A DNA stretch of 64,000 nucleotides, from positions 62,275 through 126,274 of the forward strand of contig KN805415.1 of assembly GCA_000818945.1 (NCBI GenBank), read 5' to 3'. A program made the position numbers and the translations under genes. Origin of the DNA: Schizochytrium sp. CCTCC M209059. Lineage: Eukaryota > Sar > Bigyra > Thraustochytrida > Thraustochytriidae. Below, piece by piece: positions 55,707 to 64,000 of this stretch. Under the pieces are notes generated by a model, which saw only the letters and a list, made by a program, of their open reading frames with translations, ran no database searches and was not told the DNA's origin. Positions within the stretch are counted from its first letter, which is position 1. Each line of letters opens with the position of its first letter.

Positions 55707-57797
55707 GGCGACCTGCAGCGGCGCGAGTGCCAGTCTCAGGTCTCAACGCAACGCGATCAGGACTGTTGTAAGCAGCCAATTCTGTTTACCACCAGTCCTG
55801 ATGTCCCGACGCGCCGAAGCGCCGCCGAGCGGGCCTGCTCTGCCCCGCCCCGCCCCGCCCCGCCCCGCAATGGCAGTGTTCTGCTCGGCATCACTCCTTC
55901 TGATCACAGTGTTTTGTGCGTTTTATTGCGCAACCCATTTTGTGCGGGCTGGCTGGGAAGGACTGATTGATTGAATGAATGAATGTATGTATGGGCTTGA
56001 CTGAGTGGTCGATGATCAGCTGCAGGCAGCAGCTCGCTGCAAGTCTTGAGGCCGAAGATCAGCCAGCTCAGCTCACTCTGCGCACAAAGGGATCGACATC
56101 GAGTGACTGTTTTATGCAAGAATGGGTCCGGAGATGATGCGTCCGACGACCGAGTGATCGGCGGCAAAGAGTCCTCGACATGGGGCACCTTGCGTGTGTG
56201 TGCACGCGCTGGTCCCCCATGATCGTCCTCGCAAATTTACCTCAACCCTCTGCGGAGCACGTTTGGTCCTCTTTCTTTGACCACGTGTCGATGGCCATGT
56301 CCCTCTTCGACGGCCTCTGCCACACCAGATCGATCTTGGGTCACCAGGTATCTCCCGAACTCTGCGTCCTCAAAATCCGAACATAAGCCCACCCTCCAGC
56401 TTCCCTTCATCCATCGTTTTCTGCCACCCAACACGTCGCCGTCGGGTCGAGCGCGTCGAGCACGCTCTCCACGCTCTGCACACCGCGTCGTCCACCCCGG
56501 CCAGCAGCAAGTCGTCCTACTCCCCGCTCTCAGTCTCCCCGAGGGCGGCACTGTTACGTCTGCGCAACCCATTTTCGCGGCCCGAACGAAGAAAGGAGAA
56601 AGAAGGAAGCAAGGAAGGAAGAAAGCAGTGAAAAGAAAAAAAGAAAAAAAAACGGGAAAAAAGTCACGGGTCGCGCTAGCGTAAACCGAAGTGAGCGCTA
56701 GGGAAGGCGTGGTTCCTGTTCGTTCTTTGCTACAGTAGCGGATAGGCGCGGCGCTGGATGAGAAGTCCGACTCGCCGCGCGCCCCCGCCGGCTGTCCACC
56801 AGGTTCCGCAGAGAAGGCGGCAGGACGCGGGCGCAAGTGCGCTATGCGCGGCTGCAAGTGCGGAAAGGCCGGGGCGCGCACTTGCGGCGCCGATAAGCCA
56901 GTGTGAGGCCCGCGTTAGAGAGAGAGAGGGAGGGGGAGAGAGGGAGACAGACAGACAGACAGACAGAGAGAGAGAGAGACAGACGCCTTTCTCTCTCCGG
57001 CTTGCGAGCAGCGAGCGAGCGTGCGAAGCGGCGTGCGGAGCGGCGCGAGCTCGCGCGAGGCGCAGAGAGGCGGCGCGCGGCGCGGAGGGAGGCGCGCGGG
57101 AGCGAGCGCGGCGCGCGGCGCGGGCGTGGGTCCGCGGACGCAGGCGCCCGGACGTGCGGACATCGATTCGTCGATCGATCGGGGGTGATTTGAAATTCAG
57201 TGCATCGCGGACGACAACTTCTTCTTCGGGGCCTTGGACTTCGTCGACGCCGAGGCCAAGGAGGGCGAGGACGCCGACGCAGGACCTGCTTGCAGTGCAG
57301 CGCGGAGTCGGAACGCGACGCCCAGCGCCCGCCCCGCGCGCGAGACCGAGCCCGAGCCCGCGAGCGAGGCGCGCGGCGGCCGGTCAGGCCTACTGCAGGC
57401 GGTCAAGACCTGCGTCGCGTAAAAGCACCGGCCAGCACCAGCACCAGCAGTGACGGCGACGGCGCGACGCCGGACCTGCTTCGAGCGCGGCCCAAAGACG
57501 CCGACCAGGATCGCGTGCATTGATTGAAGCCTGATCATCATCATCAGCAGTAGCAGCAGCACCAGCAGCTTGAGGAGCAAGAGGACCAGCAGCAGGACCA
57601 AAAGGAGCAGAGGTGAGGTACCACGGTAACTTGCGGGAGGCTGTGGAGACCTCGCGAACCTCTCGCAGCTACAACGCGGCGCAGCAGCGAGTGAGCGCAC
57701 AAGACCATTTTGGCGGCGCGCGAGGAAATCAGAGTGGACAACAGTGGCAATACGGAGCTGTAGGGGCCTGTAAGCAAAAGTTTGTCGCGGCGGAAAG
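55707..57797. promoter_or_regulatory. Divergent region between proline-rich and ankyrin genes
   Basis: 2.1 kb containing both promoters. A GCCCC pentamer array at about 55842-55868 (GC-box-like) lies 136 bp above the proline-rich start. A TGAATGAATG array lies near 55969-55990, and a GACA/GAGA run at about 56941-56985. Three copies of GCAAGTGC or its complement occur at 56833, 56854 and 56878. Frames of 100-230 codons on both strands are compositionally biased and overlap, so none is called; a spliced small gene cannot be excluded. Confidence 0.45.
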
Positions 57798-58316
57798 ATG
57801 CCCCGCGACACGGACTTGCACAAGGCGGCCTACAAGGGCAACGCCAACGCGGTCCGCGCCTGCATCGATGAGGACATGATCGACGTCAACGAGTTTGGCG
57901 CTGCCAACCGAACGGCACTCCATCGCGCCGTTGCCTCGGGCAGCACCGAGGTGGTCGCTCTGCTCTTGGATCGAGGCGCCATCGTGGACATTCAGGACAA
58001 GAGCGGGAGGACACCCTTGCACTGGGCCGCTGTCGTGGACGCCGTCCAGTGCGCAGAGCAGTTGGGACTCGCAGGAGCAGATATAAATAAGGTGTCCAAT
58101 ACTGGGTCTACGCCTTTGCACATGGCCGCGGACCAAGGAAAGTATAACTTTGTTGCGTGGGCGCTGCAAAACGGAGCCGACTTCACCCTCGTCGACAATG
58201 GTGGGATGACCGCCTACGATTTGGCCAAGCAGAATGGCTTCAAGGACATTGCCAAGCTTCTTAAACCCGGTGGCAGCAGCAGCAGCTTTTGCTTTTGCTG
58301 CTGTTGGCCTTTTTAA
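57798..58316 (+). CDS. Small ankyrin-repeat protein with cysteine-rich tail
   Basis: A 172-residue protein from the ATG at 57798. Four to five ankyrin repeats cover about residues 4-152: TDLHKAAYKGNANAVRACI, RTALHRAVASGSTEVVALLL, RTPLHWAAV, STPLHMAADQGKYNFVAWAL and MTAYDLAKQNGFKDIAKLL. These are protein-interaction repeats. The third repeat deviates from consensus (VDAVQCAEQLGLAGADI). A Gly/Ser linker leads to a C-terminal FCFCCCWPF with four cysteines, which suits S-palmitoylation and membrane anchoring. No other domain is present, so this is an adaptor rather than an enzyme. The leader of about 600 bp upstream is Gln/Arg codon-rich in other frames but not called. Confidence 0.85.
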   Translation: MPRDTDLHKAAYKGNANAVRACIDEDMIDVNEFGAANRTALHRAVASGSTEVVALLLDRGAIVDIQDKSGRTPLHWAAVVDAVQCAEQLGLAGADINKVSNTGSTPLHMAADQGKYNFVAWALQNGADFTLVDNGGMTAYDLAKQNGFKDIAKLLKPGGSSSSFCFCCCWPF

Positions 58317-59037
58317 TATCACAATGCCCTCCCGTGTGCCTGTCTGTGTGCGAGCCGTGTTGCGGTTCTATGCGAGTCGTCAAGAACGCTCGCATGTTGG
58401 GCCAAGACTGCTCGCATGTAAGTTTTCACGTTTGCGCTCGCGCCTCTGTGCGTCTCGGCGTCAGCTCGTCTTCCCCCCCCCAACCTGTCGTTTGCCCGCT
58501 GGCCTCGACTTGTCTTCGTCTTCATTCTATGTGTGTCTTCATTTTTTCTCTATTTTGTTCCGTTTCCCTCTTTGTCTTTTCTTGTAGCTGGTTGGCAGGC
58601 ATGGAAAAATCTATCCTCTGTTTTCTCTCTCTCTCTCTCTCGCGAACGCGCGCGCGGGAACAAAGCAAGCAGATGCGAGCGCAGATGCGAATGCAGATGC
58701 GAGCGCAGATGCGAGTGCAGATGCGAGCGCAGATTTGATCTTTGGGGATTGAAGCTCAAATGGCAAACGTGTAAAAGCAGTGCACCACGGCTTGGTATTT
58801 GGTTCACCGACCAAAGAACATTCAAACGCAATTGCAATTTCTTCTCCATAACGCTGTCTTTGGCATACAACGCAGCTTTTCCTTCGCAAGCAGCACTCAA
58901 CGAAGGCAGTATAACACAGGTAGGTAGGTTTGTAGGTCAAGGAAGGCAGTACGTACAACGCAAGCAGTACAACACGAAACAGGCAGTATAATGCGGGAAA
59001 AGAAATAATGCACCAGAATGAAGATTATGACATTACA
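58317..59037. other. Convergent gap between ankyrin and NLE1 genes
   Basis: No gene recognised. A decamer array related to GCAGATGCGA runs at about 58672-58735, and scattered GGCAGTA-type units with GTAGGTAGGTTTGTAGG occur at about 58903-58990. CTCT run at about 58627-58640. Confidence 0.5.
58672..58735. repeat. 10-bp array of GCAGATGCGA type
   Basis: About six decamers GCAGATGCGA/GCAGATGCGAGC with one-base variants that alternate AGCGC and AATGC/AGTGC. Length and register give an in-frame Arg/Cys/Glu frame that is not a gene. Confidence 0.88.
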
Positions 59038-60717
59038 CTACTCGGCCCAGATCTTGAGAACTCGATCCTTGCCTCCCGAGGCAATAAGCTCGCCATTCGG
59101 ACTCCAATCCAGCGCGTAGACCTCGTCAAGGTGGCCACTGAGCGTCTGCTTGGGCTTGCGCGAGTCTCGTGCGCTCCACACCTTGAGTGTCGAGTCTTTT
59201 GACGCCGAACACAACAAACGACTATCGGGAGCCCAGCAGACCCAGTACACGTGACCCACATGACCGTGCAATGTGGACAAAAACTTGCCAGTGCGTCCGC
59301 ACCACAGCTTGACCTTGCGGTCGAAGGAGGCGCTTGCCAGAAAACGTCCGTCTGGAGAAAACGAAATGTGTGAGACAGGCTGCTGATGACCAAAGAGCCT
59401 TTCTACAGGTTTCTTGTCGGTCGTAGGGTGCCACATGTACAGCGTAAGGTCATCCGAGCACGAGACGAGACGCTCAAACGGCACGGAGGCGTCGTGCGTT
59501 CGTGCATGCTGAGCCTTGGCCGTCTCGTATCTCGCCTTGGCCGCTGCAAATGCACCGTCGCGGTCAAAGGCGCTCTTCTTCCCCTTTTTCGTCGCTCCGC
59601 CTTGCGTTTCTTTCACGGCGCCTTCGGGCTTGACCTCCTTCATGCCTTCGGACTCTTGTTTGTTGTTCTTCTTTTTCTCCTCTTCGGAAACGAAAAACTT
59701 GCCAGTGTGGTCAAAGGCGCCCGTGCGATTCAAGTAGTCCGTGGAAAGAGCAATAGAGTTGATACGATGGGCATGGCCCTTGAGCACGCGAATAAGCTTG
59801 AAGGGCGTGGCGCGCTTATCCTCTTCCGAAGCATCAGGCGCCAAAACGGCGAGCGGGTCACGGACTGCCCACACCATGATGGTCTTGTCGCGGGATGCGG
59901 TATACAAGAGGCCCTCACCACCCCACCGCACGGCCTCGATCGAGTCCGAGTGACCCGTCAAAGTCATTTCGCTGCGACCGGTGCGCACGTTCCACACGCG
60001 AGCTGTGCCGTCCTTGGAACCGCTAATGAGACGCTCGCACGCAGGATTAGCGTGTTGCGGCTCCCACGCGAGTGAAGTGATCCATTGTCGGTGGCCGGTA
60101 AGCGGTTTGCCCACGGCTGCACCCGTCGCAGGGTCCCAGAGGCGGAGCTCGCCATTGCGATCGCCAGATGCAAAGCGCAGGCCATCGGGGGACCACGCCG
60201 TACACAACACGTGATTACGATGTCCTTTGCAGACATGGCGTGGCATGCGCGACGCCACGTTCCAGAATCGAACAGTTGTGTCGCCACCGCCGCTTGCAAG
60301 CTGCTCGCCGTCAGGGCTAAAGCTCACGTGCAGCAGAGCATCCGTGTGTCCAGGGAGACTGTCTGTGCATCGCGTCATGGGATGCACCTTGAAGAGCGAA
60401 AGGGGTTCGTAGTTAATCTCCAGCACTGTCTCGGTTGACAGGTTGCGGTCTTTGACGGTGTCCTTGAGGCTGGCCACAACCTCGGACTTCTCCTCGGTCA
60501 CATAAAAGGCAAAGGGGACGCGCTCGTCCTTTTCAAGCAGCTCGTTCAGAAGTCGCTCCAGCTGAAGCGTTGTCGCGCTTAGAGGCACGTCCACGGGCGG
60601 CAGCTGCGGTCCTGCGTCCTCGCCCTCGGCGGTGGCAGGCGAGAACCGGACGACCATGGTCTCGGGCAGCTCTTGGGCCTGGCCTGCGCGGGCCTTCTTG
60701 CGGATGGGGCCCTCCAT
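59038..60717 (-). CDS. NLE1: NLE1 / Notchless, ribosome-assembly WD40 protein
   Basis: A 559-residue protein from the ATG at 60717 (the frame goes further only via GTG). Residues about 18-100 are the NLE domain, a ubiquitin-like fold (VVRFSPATAEGEDAGPQLPP, then LNELLEKDERVPFAFYV) that in yeast Rsa4 binds the MIDAS domain of the AAA ATPase Rea1/Midasin during pre-60S maturation. Eight WD40 blades follow, including SFSPDGEQLASGGGDTTVRF, LISGSKDGTARVW, LYTASRDKTIMVW, LLCSASKDSTLKVW and LIASGGKDRVLKIWAE at the extreme C-terminus. The long charged insert between the fifth and sixth blades (about residues 380-455) is typical of NLE1. Length and order fit the family, so the call is firm. Acts in the nucleolus/nucleoplasm. 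Confidence 0.92.
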   Translation of the reverse strand: MEGPIRKKARAGQAQELPETMVVRFSPATAEGEDAGPQLPPVDVPLSATTLQLERLLNELLEKDERVPFAFYVTEEKSEVVASLKDTVKDRNLSTETVLEINYEPLSLFKVHPMTRCTDSLPGHTDALLHVSFSPDGEQLASGGGDTTVRFWNVASRMPRHVCKGHRNHVLCTAWSPDGLRFASGDRNGELRLWDPATGAAVGKPLTGHRQWITSLAWEPQHANPACERLISGSKDGTARVWNVRTGRSEMTLTGHSDSIEAVRWGGEGLLYTASRDKTIMVWAVRDPLAVLAPDASEEDKRATPFKLIRVLKGHAHRINSIALSTDYLNRTGAFDHTGKFFVSEEEKKKNNKQESEGMKEVKPEGAVKETQGGATKKGKKSAFDRDGAFAAAKARYETAKAQHARTHDASVPFERLVSCSDDLTLYMWHPTTDKKPVERLFGHQQPVSHISFSPDGRFLASASFDRKVKLWCGRTGKFLSTLHGHVGHVYWVCWAPDSRLLCSASKDSTLKVWSARDSRKPKQTLSGHLDEVYALDWSPNGELIASGGKDRVLKIWAE

Positions 60718-61613
60718 CGTGCGTAGCCCAATGTTCAAGCTTTCTGACCAACAAATTCCCTCCTCCTCCTTTTCCTTCTCCTTCTTCTTCTCCTCGCCAG
60801 CCCAAGAAGGGATTGCTGATGGAGCTCTGCGTGCAAGAATTAGCGTCTCGCCAAGGCCAGCCACCCAAGACGGAGAGTCCCCATGAGGACCCCCCTCCCT
60901 TTTCGATGAACAAAAGGTGTGTACTAGGCCTACTTTTCTTATTTTTCTCCCAGTTTCTGTGCTGGTTTCGAGGCGAGGATGGGAAAATTAACATCTTCAT
61001 TGTCTTGAAGAGGACGTAGGAAGCCAAGGTAAAAGTTATGGTGGGGATTAAATTGAACTTTAACTGTTCGTGAAGAATCTAGTAGGCTCAGAGTTTCTCG
61101 GTTTTCGAGCGAAATTGCATTCTTGATCGGACAGGTAGGCCTACCAGCGAGCATTATGTATGATTATTTTTCACGTGTGTGTAGGCCTAATTTGGATTTG
61201 TTTCGCGTTGCTTGGAAATAGAAGAGTCACACCGGCTTTTCTAACTTTTTTTTGGGGGGGGCTTCTTTGATGCGCAACCGAAGTGTGGAACAAAGGGATG
61301 ATCCGTGAGCAAGTAAAATATCATCTATTTTTTTTTTCCTTTCCGAGATCTAGCTTCTGATGGATGAAGTTTGATGTCTTAACTTTTTCTCGTGGTAGCG
61401 CAGTGTACGCAAGAGAAGAACATCATCATCCCGTTGTTTTACTTTTTGTTTTTCGTGGTTATCATCTCTTTTTTCAGATAAAGTCAAAGAAGTCTCGCGC
61501 GTGTAAATTATAGGTCTACGAGCGAACAAGCATGTAGCAGACATCTTTGCACGACAAAAGCAAATCGCGGGAATTTATTTATTGTCACAGGGCCTCCCAC
61601 GCTCAGATATGTT
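60718..61613. other. Upstream region of NLE1 and 3' region of the small membrane-peptide gene
   Basis: No gene recognised. Contains TAGGCCTA at 60925, 61136 (inside the 12-bp palindrome GGTAGGCCTACC) and 61182, a T8G8 tract near 61246-61260 and a T run near 61330-61340. AATAAATAAA on the minus strand at 61574-61583 fits the 3' end of the small gene to the right. Confidence 0.45.
61574..61583 (-). promoter_or_regulatory. AATAAATAAA polyadenylation signal for the small peptide gene
   Basis: Overlapping AATAAA hexamers on the minus strand, 31 bp past the TAA at 61614-61616. The right position for a short 3' UTR and one reason to accept the small ORF as a gene. Confidence 0.5.
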
Positions 61614-61814
61614 TTACTTGGAGGGCGGCCTCTCTGTAAAGATTGGCGGGAACGTGCCAGACTTGATATTGTCCGGCGTCACGGCTGTGTCGGCAATCTG
61701 CAGCACACCAAGTTCTCCCGAGGCCCTTCCGCTGGCCAGCGCCACGAACGAGACGAACGTCGTCGCTGACAAGGCCCCGAGCATGATGGAGTGAAATGTC
61801 CGCGAGCCCCGCAT
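61614..61814 (-). CDS. Candidate 66-residue single-pass membrane peptide
   Basis: Starts at an ATG at 61814 and stops at TAA at 61614. The peptide has a short basic N-terminus (MRGSRTF), one hydrophobic segment at about residues 10-30 (IMLGALSATTFVSFVALASG) and a hydrophilic tail with Pro-rich end (FPPIFTERPPSK). Codon third positions are mostly G or C, as in the other genes here, and AATAAA lies 31 bp beyond the stop. The size and layout resemble small accessory subunits of mitochondrial or ER membrane complexes, but I do not recognise the family. A larger overlapping frame on the same strand (61603-61995) uses the repeat tract upstream and is less credible. Not certain to be a gene. Confidence 0.5.
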   Translation of the reverse strand: MRGSRTFHSIMLGALSATTFVSFVALASGRASGELGVLQIADTAVTPDNIKSGTFPPIFTERPPSK

Positions 61815-62473
61815 GCTTGTTCTGCTTCACCCACGGGAAAGAAAGAAAGAAAGAAAGAAAGAAAGAGAGAAAGAAAGAAGGAAGAGCTGCGCTCAAGTTA
61901 GGATCGGCAGACCGCTCCAGCCGACCCCCGACTCTGCCCTCCTCCGACTGTCTCTCGTCTGCGCGCTGCGCGTCCTCCGGCCAAGGCTCTGCCACCTCGC
62001 CGAGCTCAGTTGACTCGGACTGTGACCGCGGCTCTTATATGGGTCCCTTTTTATCTACTTAGGTCTTTTACCCCCAAAATACCCCCTCTGTGCGGGGAAC
62101 GATCCTCCCCACTATACCCCCCTCAACGCTGGCCGGAAGCATTCTCTAGGGGGGGCACAGAGAACCAAAGCGCAGGGGGCTCTGCGCCAAGGGATTCCCG
62201 ACTTGCGGGGGCGGGGGCCGCAAGTGCAGAATGGGCGGCGCAAGCGGGGAATGGGCGGCGCAAGTGCAGAATCTTTTGCGCGGCGCAGAGCGCGAAGGCG
62301 GCGCAGAGCAGCGCAGAGCAGAGCGAGCGAGCGAGCGAGCGCCCGCAACGCGCGCACGGAGAGCGGAGGCGCGGTCGCGTCGCGCAGGGAAAGGGAGCGG
62401 AGGCCGCACGGCCGCGAGCAGACGCGCCGGGCAGCGCTAAGGCCGGAGAGCGAGCGACTCGAGGCGCGCGAAG
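61815..62473. promoter_or_regulatory. Divergent promoter region of the small gene and valyl-tRNA synthetase
   Basis: Contains a GAAA array at about 61840-61880, a TATATGGG-type sequence near 62036, C-rich tracts at 62070-62115 and a 20-bp tandem repeat at about 62218-62272 with two GCAAGTGC sites (62220 and 62260). A GCGA/GAGC run lies at about 62322-62345. Frames on the minus strand across 62123-63964 are a shadow of the synthetase gene. Confidence 0.5.
62218..62272. repeat. 20-bp tandem repeat with GCAAGTGC
   Basis: Two full copies and one partial copy of GCGCAAGTGCAGAATGGGCG (first at 62218-62237, second at 62238-62257, third from 62258). The second copy has lost the GTGC core (GCGCAAGCGGGGAATGGGCG). 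About 200-255 bp upstream of the synthetase ATG. Confidence 0.85.
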
Positions 62474-64000
62474 ATGGCGGACGGCGATGTGGCCAAGCTC
62501 AAGGAGGAGCACAAGGCGACGCTCGACGAGCTCGCGGCCGCGAGCGAGAAGCTCAAGGAGCTCAAGGAGCAGGGCGTCAAGGGGGAAGAGGTGAACAAGC
62601 TGACGGACAGCCTGGTGAAACTGAAGGATGCTCTCCCCGTGGAGCTCTTGTCCGAGAAGGACCAGAAGAAGCGCCTCAAGAAAATGGCCGCCGAGGCGAG
62701 GAAAAAGGAAGCCCGCGAGAAGGCCGCCGCCAAGGCCGCTGCAGGTGGCGGTGAGGGTAAGAAGAAGAAGAAGAAGAACCCGGACACCTCTGGCACAGTC
62801 TTTGTGAACAAAACCCCCAAGGGCGAGAAGAAGGATATGACGGGCGAAATGAGCGCGGCCTACGAGCCCCCCGCCGTTGAGGCTGCATGGGATGCTTGGT
62901 GGGAGCAGAGTGGCTTTTACACTGCGGACAGCGAGGCCGCCGCCGCTGTCGGGCCCGAAGACAAGTTTGTCATTGTCATCCCGCCCCCCAACGTGACGGG
63001 CAGCCTGCACATTGGCCACGCCTTGACGAGCTCCATCCAGGACGCCCTCTGCCGCTGGCACCGCATGACGGGCAAGCACGTGCTCTGGCTGCCCGGCACC
63101 GACCATGCTGGTATCGCCACGCAGGCCGTCGTTGAAAAGAAGATTATGCGCGAGGCAAACCAGACGCGCCACGATCTCGGCCGCGAAAAGTTCCTCGAAA
63201 AGGTCTGGGAGTGGAAGGAGAAGAACGGCGCACACATTCTCAACCAGTTGCGCATTCTCGGCGCCAGTGTCGACCACTCGCGCACCGTCTTTACCATGGA
63301 CGACGACCGTAGCCGGTGCGTGACGGAGGCTTTTGTGCGCATGCACGAGGACGGCCTCATCTACCGTGACACTCGTCTCGTGAACTGGAGCCATGCGCTC
63401 TGCACGGCGCTTTCGGATATTGAGGTCGACCACATTGATCTGCCGGGCCGCACACTCCGCAAGGTCAAGGGTCACGACCCCAACAAGGAGTACGAGTTTG
63501 GCACGCTGACTTCCTTTGCCTACAAGATTGCCGCCGACGACGGGTCTGGTCCGGCCAGCGACGTTGCTGACGCCGAGGAGATTGTCGTGGCCACGACGCG
63601 TCTCGAGACCATGCTCGGTGATACCGCTGTCGCCGTGCACCCGAAGGACCCGCGCTACGCGCACCTTCACGGTAAAAAGGTCTGGCATCCGTTCCGCAAG
63701 TGCGCCATCCCTATTGTCACGGACGACGTTCTGGTCGACATGGACTTTGGAACGGCTGCTGTCAAGATCACGCCGGCACATGACCCGAACGATTTTGCCT
63801 GCGGTCGTCGCCATGGCCTCGAGGAGATCTCTCTTCTCAACGACGACGGCTCCATCAATGGCGTCTGCGGCGCTCCGTTTGAGGGCCTCATGCGCTACGA
63901 TGCGCGCATCCTCGTCGAGGAGGAGCTCAAGAAGCTCGGTCTCTTTCGCGAGAAGAACTCGCATGCCATGCAGATTCCCATTTGCAGCCGCTCAGGCGAT
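62474..64000 (+). CDS. VARS1: Valyl-tRNA synthetase, 5' part (cut by window end)
   Basis: 509 codons from the ATG at 62474 to the window edge; the rest lies beyond. A charged, Lys/Ala/Glu-rich N-terminal extension of about 100 residues, probably coiled coil, is followed by the class I catalytic core: [20 protein letters not shown] with the HIGH signature at about residues 183-186, [24 protein letters not shown] and FTMDDDRS. The editing (CP1) domain then starts, with [20 protein letters not shown] and [14 protein letters not shown], the conserved Thr-rich and HDPNDF editing motifs. The KMSKS loop lies outside. The enzyme charges tRNA-Val in the cytosol, and single nuclear genes often serve mitochondria too; no obvious targeting presequence is seen from this start. 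Confidence 0.93.
   Translation, partial: MADGDVAKLKEEHKATLDELAAASEKLKELKEQGVKGEEVNKLTDSLVKLKDALPVELLSEKDQKKRLKKMAAEARKKEAREKAAAKAAAGGGEGKKKKKKNPDTSGTVFVNKTPKGEKKDMTGEMSAAYEPPAVEAAWDAWWEQSGFYTADSEAAAAVGPEDKFVIVIPPPNVTGSLHIGHALTSSIQDALCRWHRMTGKHVLWLPGTDHAGIATQAVVEKKIMREANQTRHDLGREKFLEKVWEWKEKNGAHILNQLRILGASVDHSRTVFTMDDDRSRCVTEAFVRMHEDGLIYRDTRLVNWSHALCTALSDIEVDHIDLPGRTLRKVKGHDPNKEYEFGTLTSFAYKIAADDGSGPASDVADAEEIVVATTRLETMLGDTAVAVHPKDPRYAHLHGKKVWHPFRKCAIPIVTDDVLVDMDFGTAAVKITPAHDPNDFACGRRHGLEEISLLNDDGSINGVCGAPFEGLMRYDARILVEEELKKLGLFREKNSHAMQIPICSRSGD

Noticed and set aside
56237..56881. Minus-strand frame of 214 codons between the proline-rich and ankyrin genes
   Set aside because: Phe-rich segment comes from an AAAG tract and the rest has no family resemblance; a spliced gene here is possible but unsupported.
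62123..63964. Minus-strand frame of 613 codons
   Set aside because: Antisense shadow of the valyl-tRNA synthetase coding sequence, which has clear catalytic and editing motifs.
1..64000. Transposons or viral insertions
   Set aside because: No reverse transcriptase, integrase, transposase or capsid-like frame and no terminal repeats were seen.

Overview
This is a nuclear segment of a eukaryotic microbe. It is GC-rich, the genes are long single open frames with no introns I could detect, and both strands are used about equally. The gene set is eukaryotic: reticulon, anoctamin, Sfi1, mitochondrial complex III subunit, GEMIN2, NLE1, BCDIN3D and cytosolic valyl-tRNA synthetase. The combination of dense intronless GC-rich genes, very large multidomain proteins and an anoctamin/ROCO/RCC1 repertoire suggests a heterotrophic stramenopile such as a thraustochytrid (Labyrinthulomycetes). 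That placement is inference; no rRNA is present to prove it.

Left block (0-31.9 kb), left to right: a reticulon-domain ER protein (+); two tandem paralogous RING-finger proteins (+, +) that also share their 3' flank; an anoctamin/TMEM16 membrane protein (-) whose start codon abuts a composite AGATC satellite; an MFS sugar porter (+); a 2358-residue PH plus RCC1-repeat protein (-); a WD40-Roc-COR-TIR protein (-); an Sfi1-type centrin-binding repeat protein (+); and a Q/A/S-rich protein with a KIX-like module (-).

Middle block (31.9-44.6 kb): about 12.7 kb without a convincing gene. It is crowded with simple-sequence arrays, mostly of 5-bp or 10-bp period, and holds a 378-bp run of N next to a 12-bp tandem repeat.

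Right block (44.6-64 kb): complex III subunit 9 (+); GEMIN2 (-); a methyltransferase-like CCHC zinc-knuckle protein (+); a BCDIN3D-type RNA methyltransferase (-); guanine deaminase (+), sharing a 45-bp divergent promoter with BCDIN3D; a 1434-residue proline-rich protein with a PH-like C-terminus (-); a small ankyrin protein with a cysteine tail (+); the ribosome-assembly WD40 protein NLE1 (-); a candidate 66-residue membrane peptide (-); and the first 509 codons of valyl-tRNA synthetase (+), cut by the window edge.

Most neighbours have unrelated jobs, as expected in a eukaryote. Two local themes stand out: the RNA-handling run GEMIN2 / CCHC methyltransferase-like / BCDIN3D at 46.1-49.6 kb, and the signalling-scaffold run RCC1-PH / ROCO-TIR at 14.4-25.4 kb. 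The best candidate for an undescribed system is the WD40-Roc-COR-TIR protein: it joins a propeller, a Roc-COR GTPase and a TIR domain that keeps the glutamate used by NAD-cleaving TIRs, an architecture that looks like an innate-immune or cell-death receptor built on a ROCO switch. Coding starts below are the first plausible ATG; several frames stay open upstream only through GTG/TTG codons and were trimmed.
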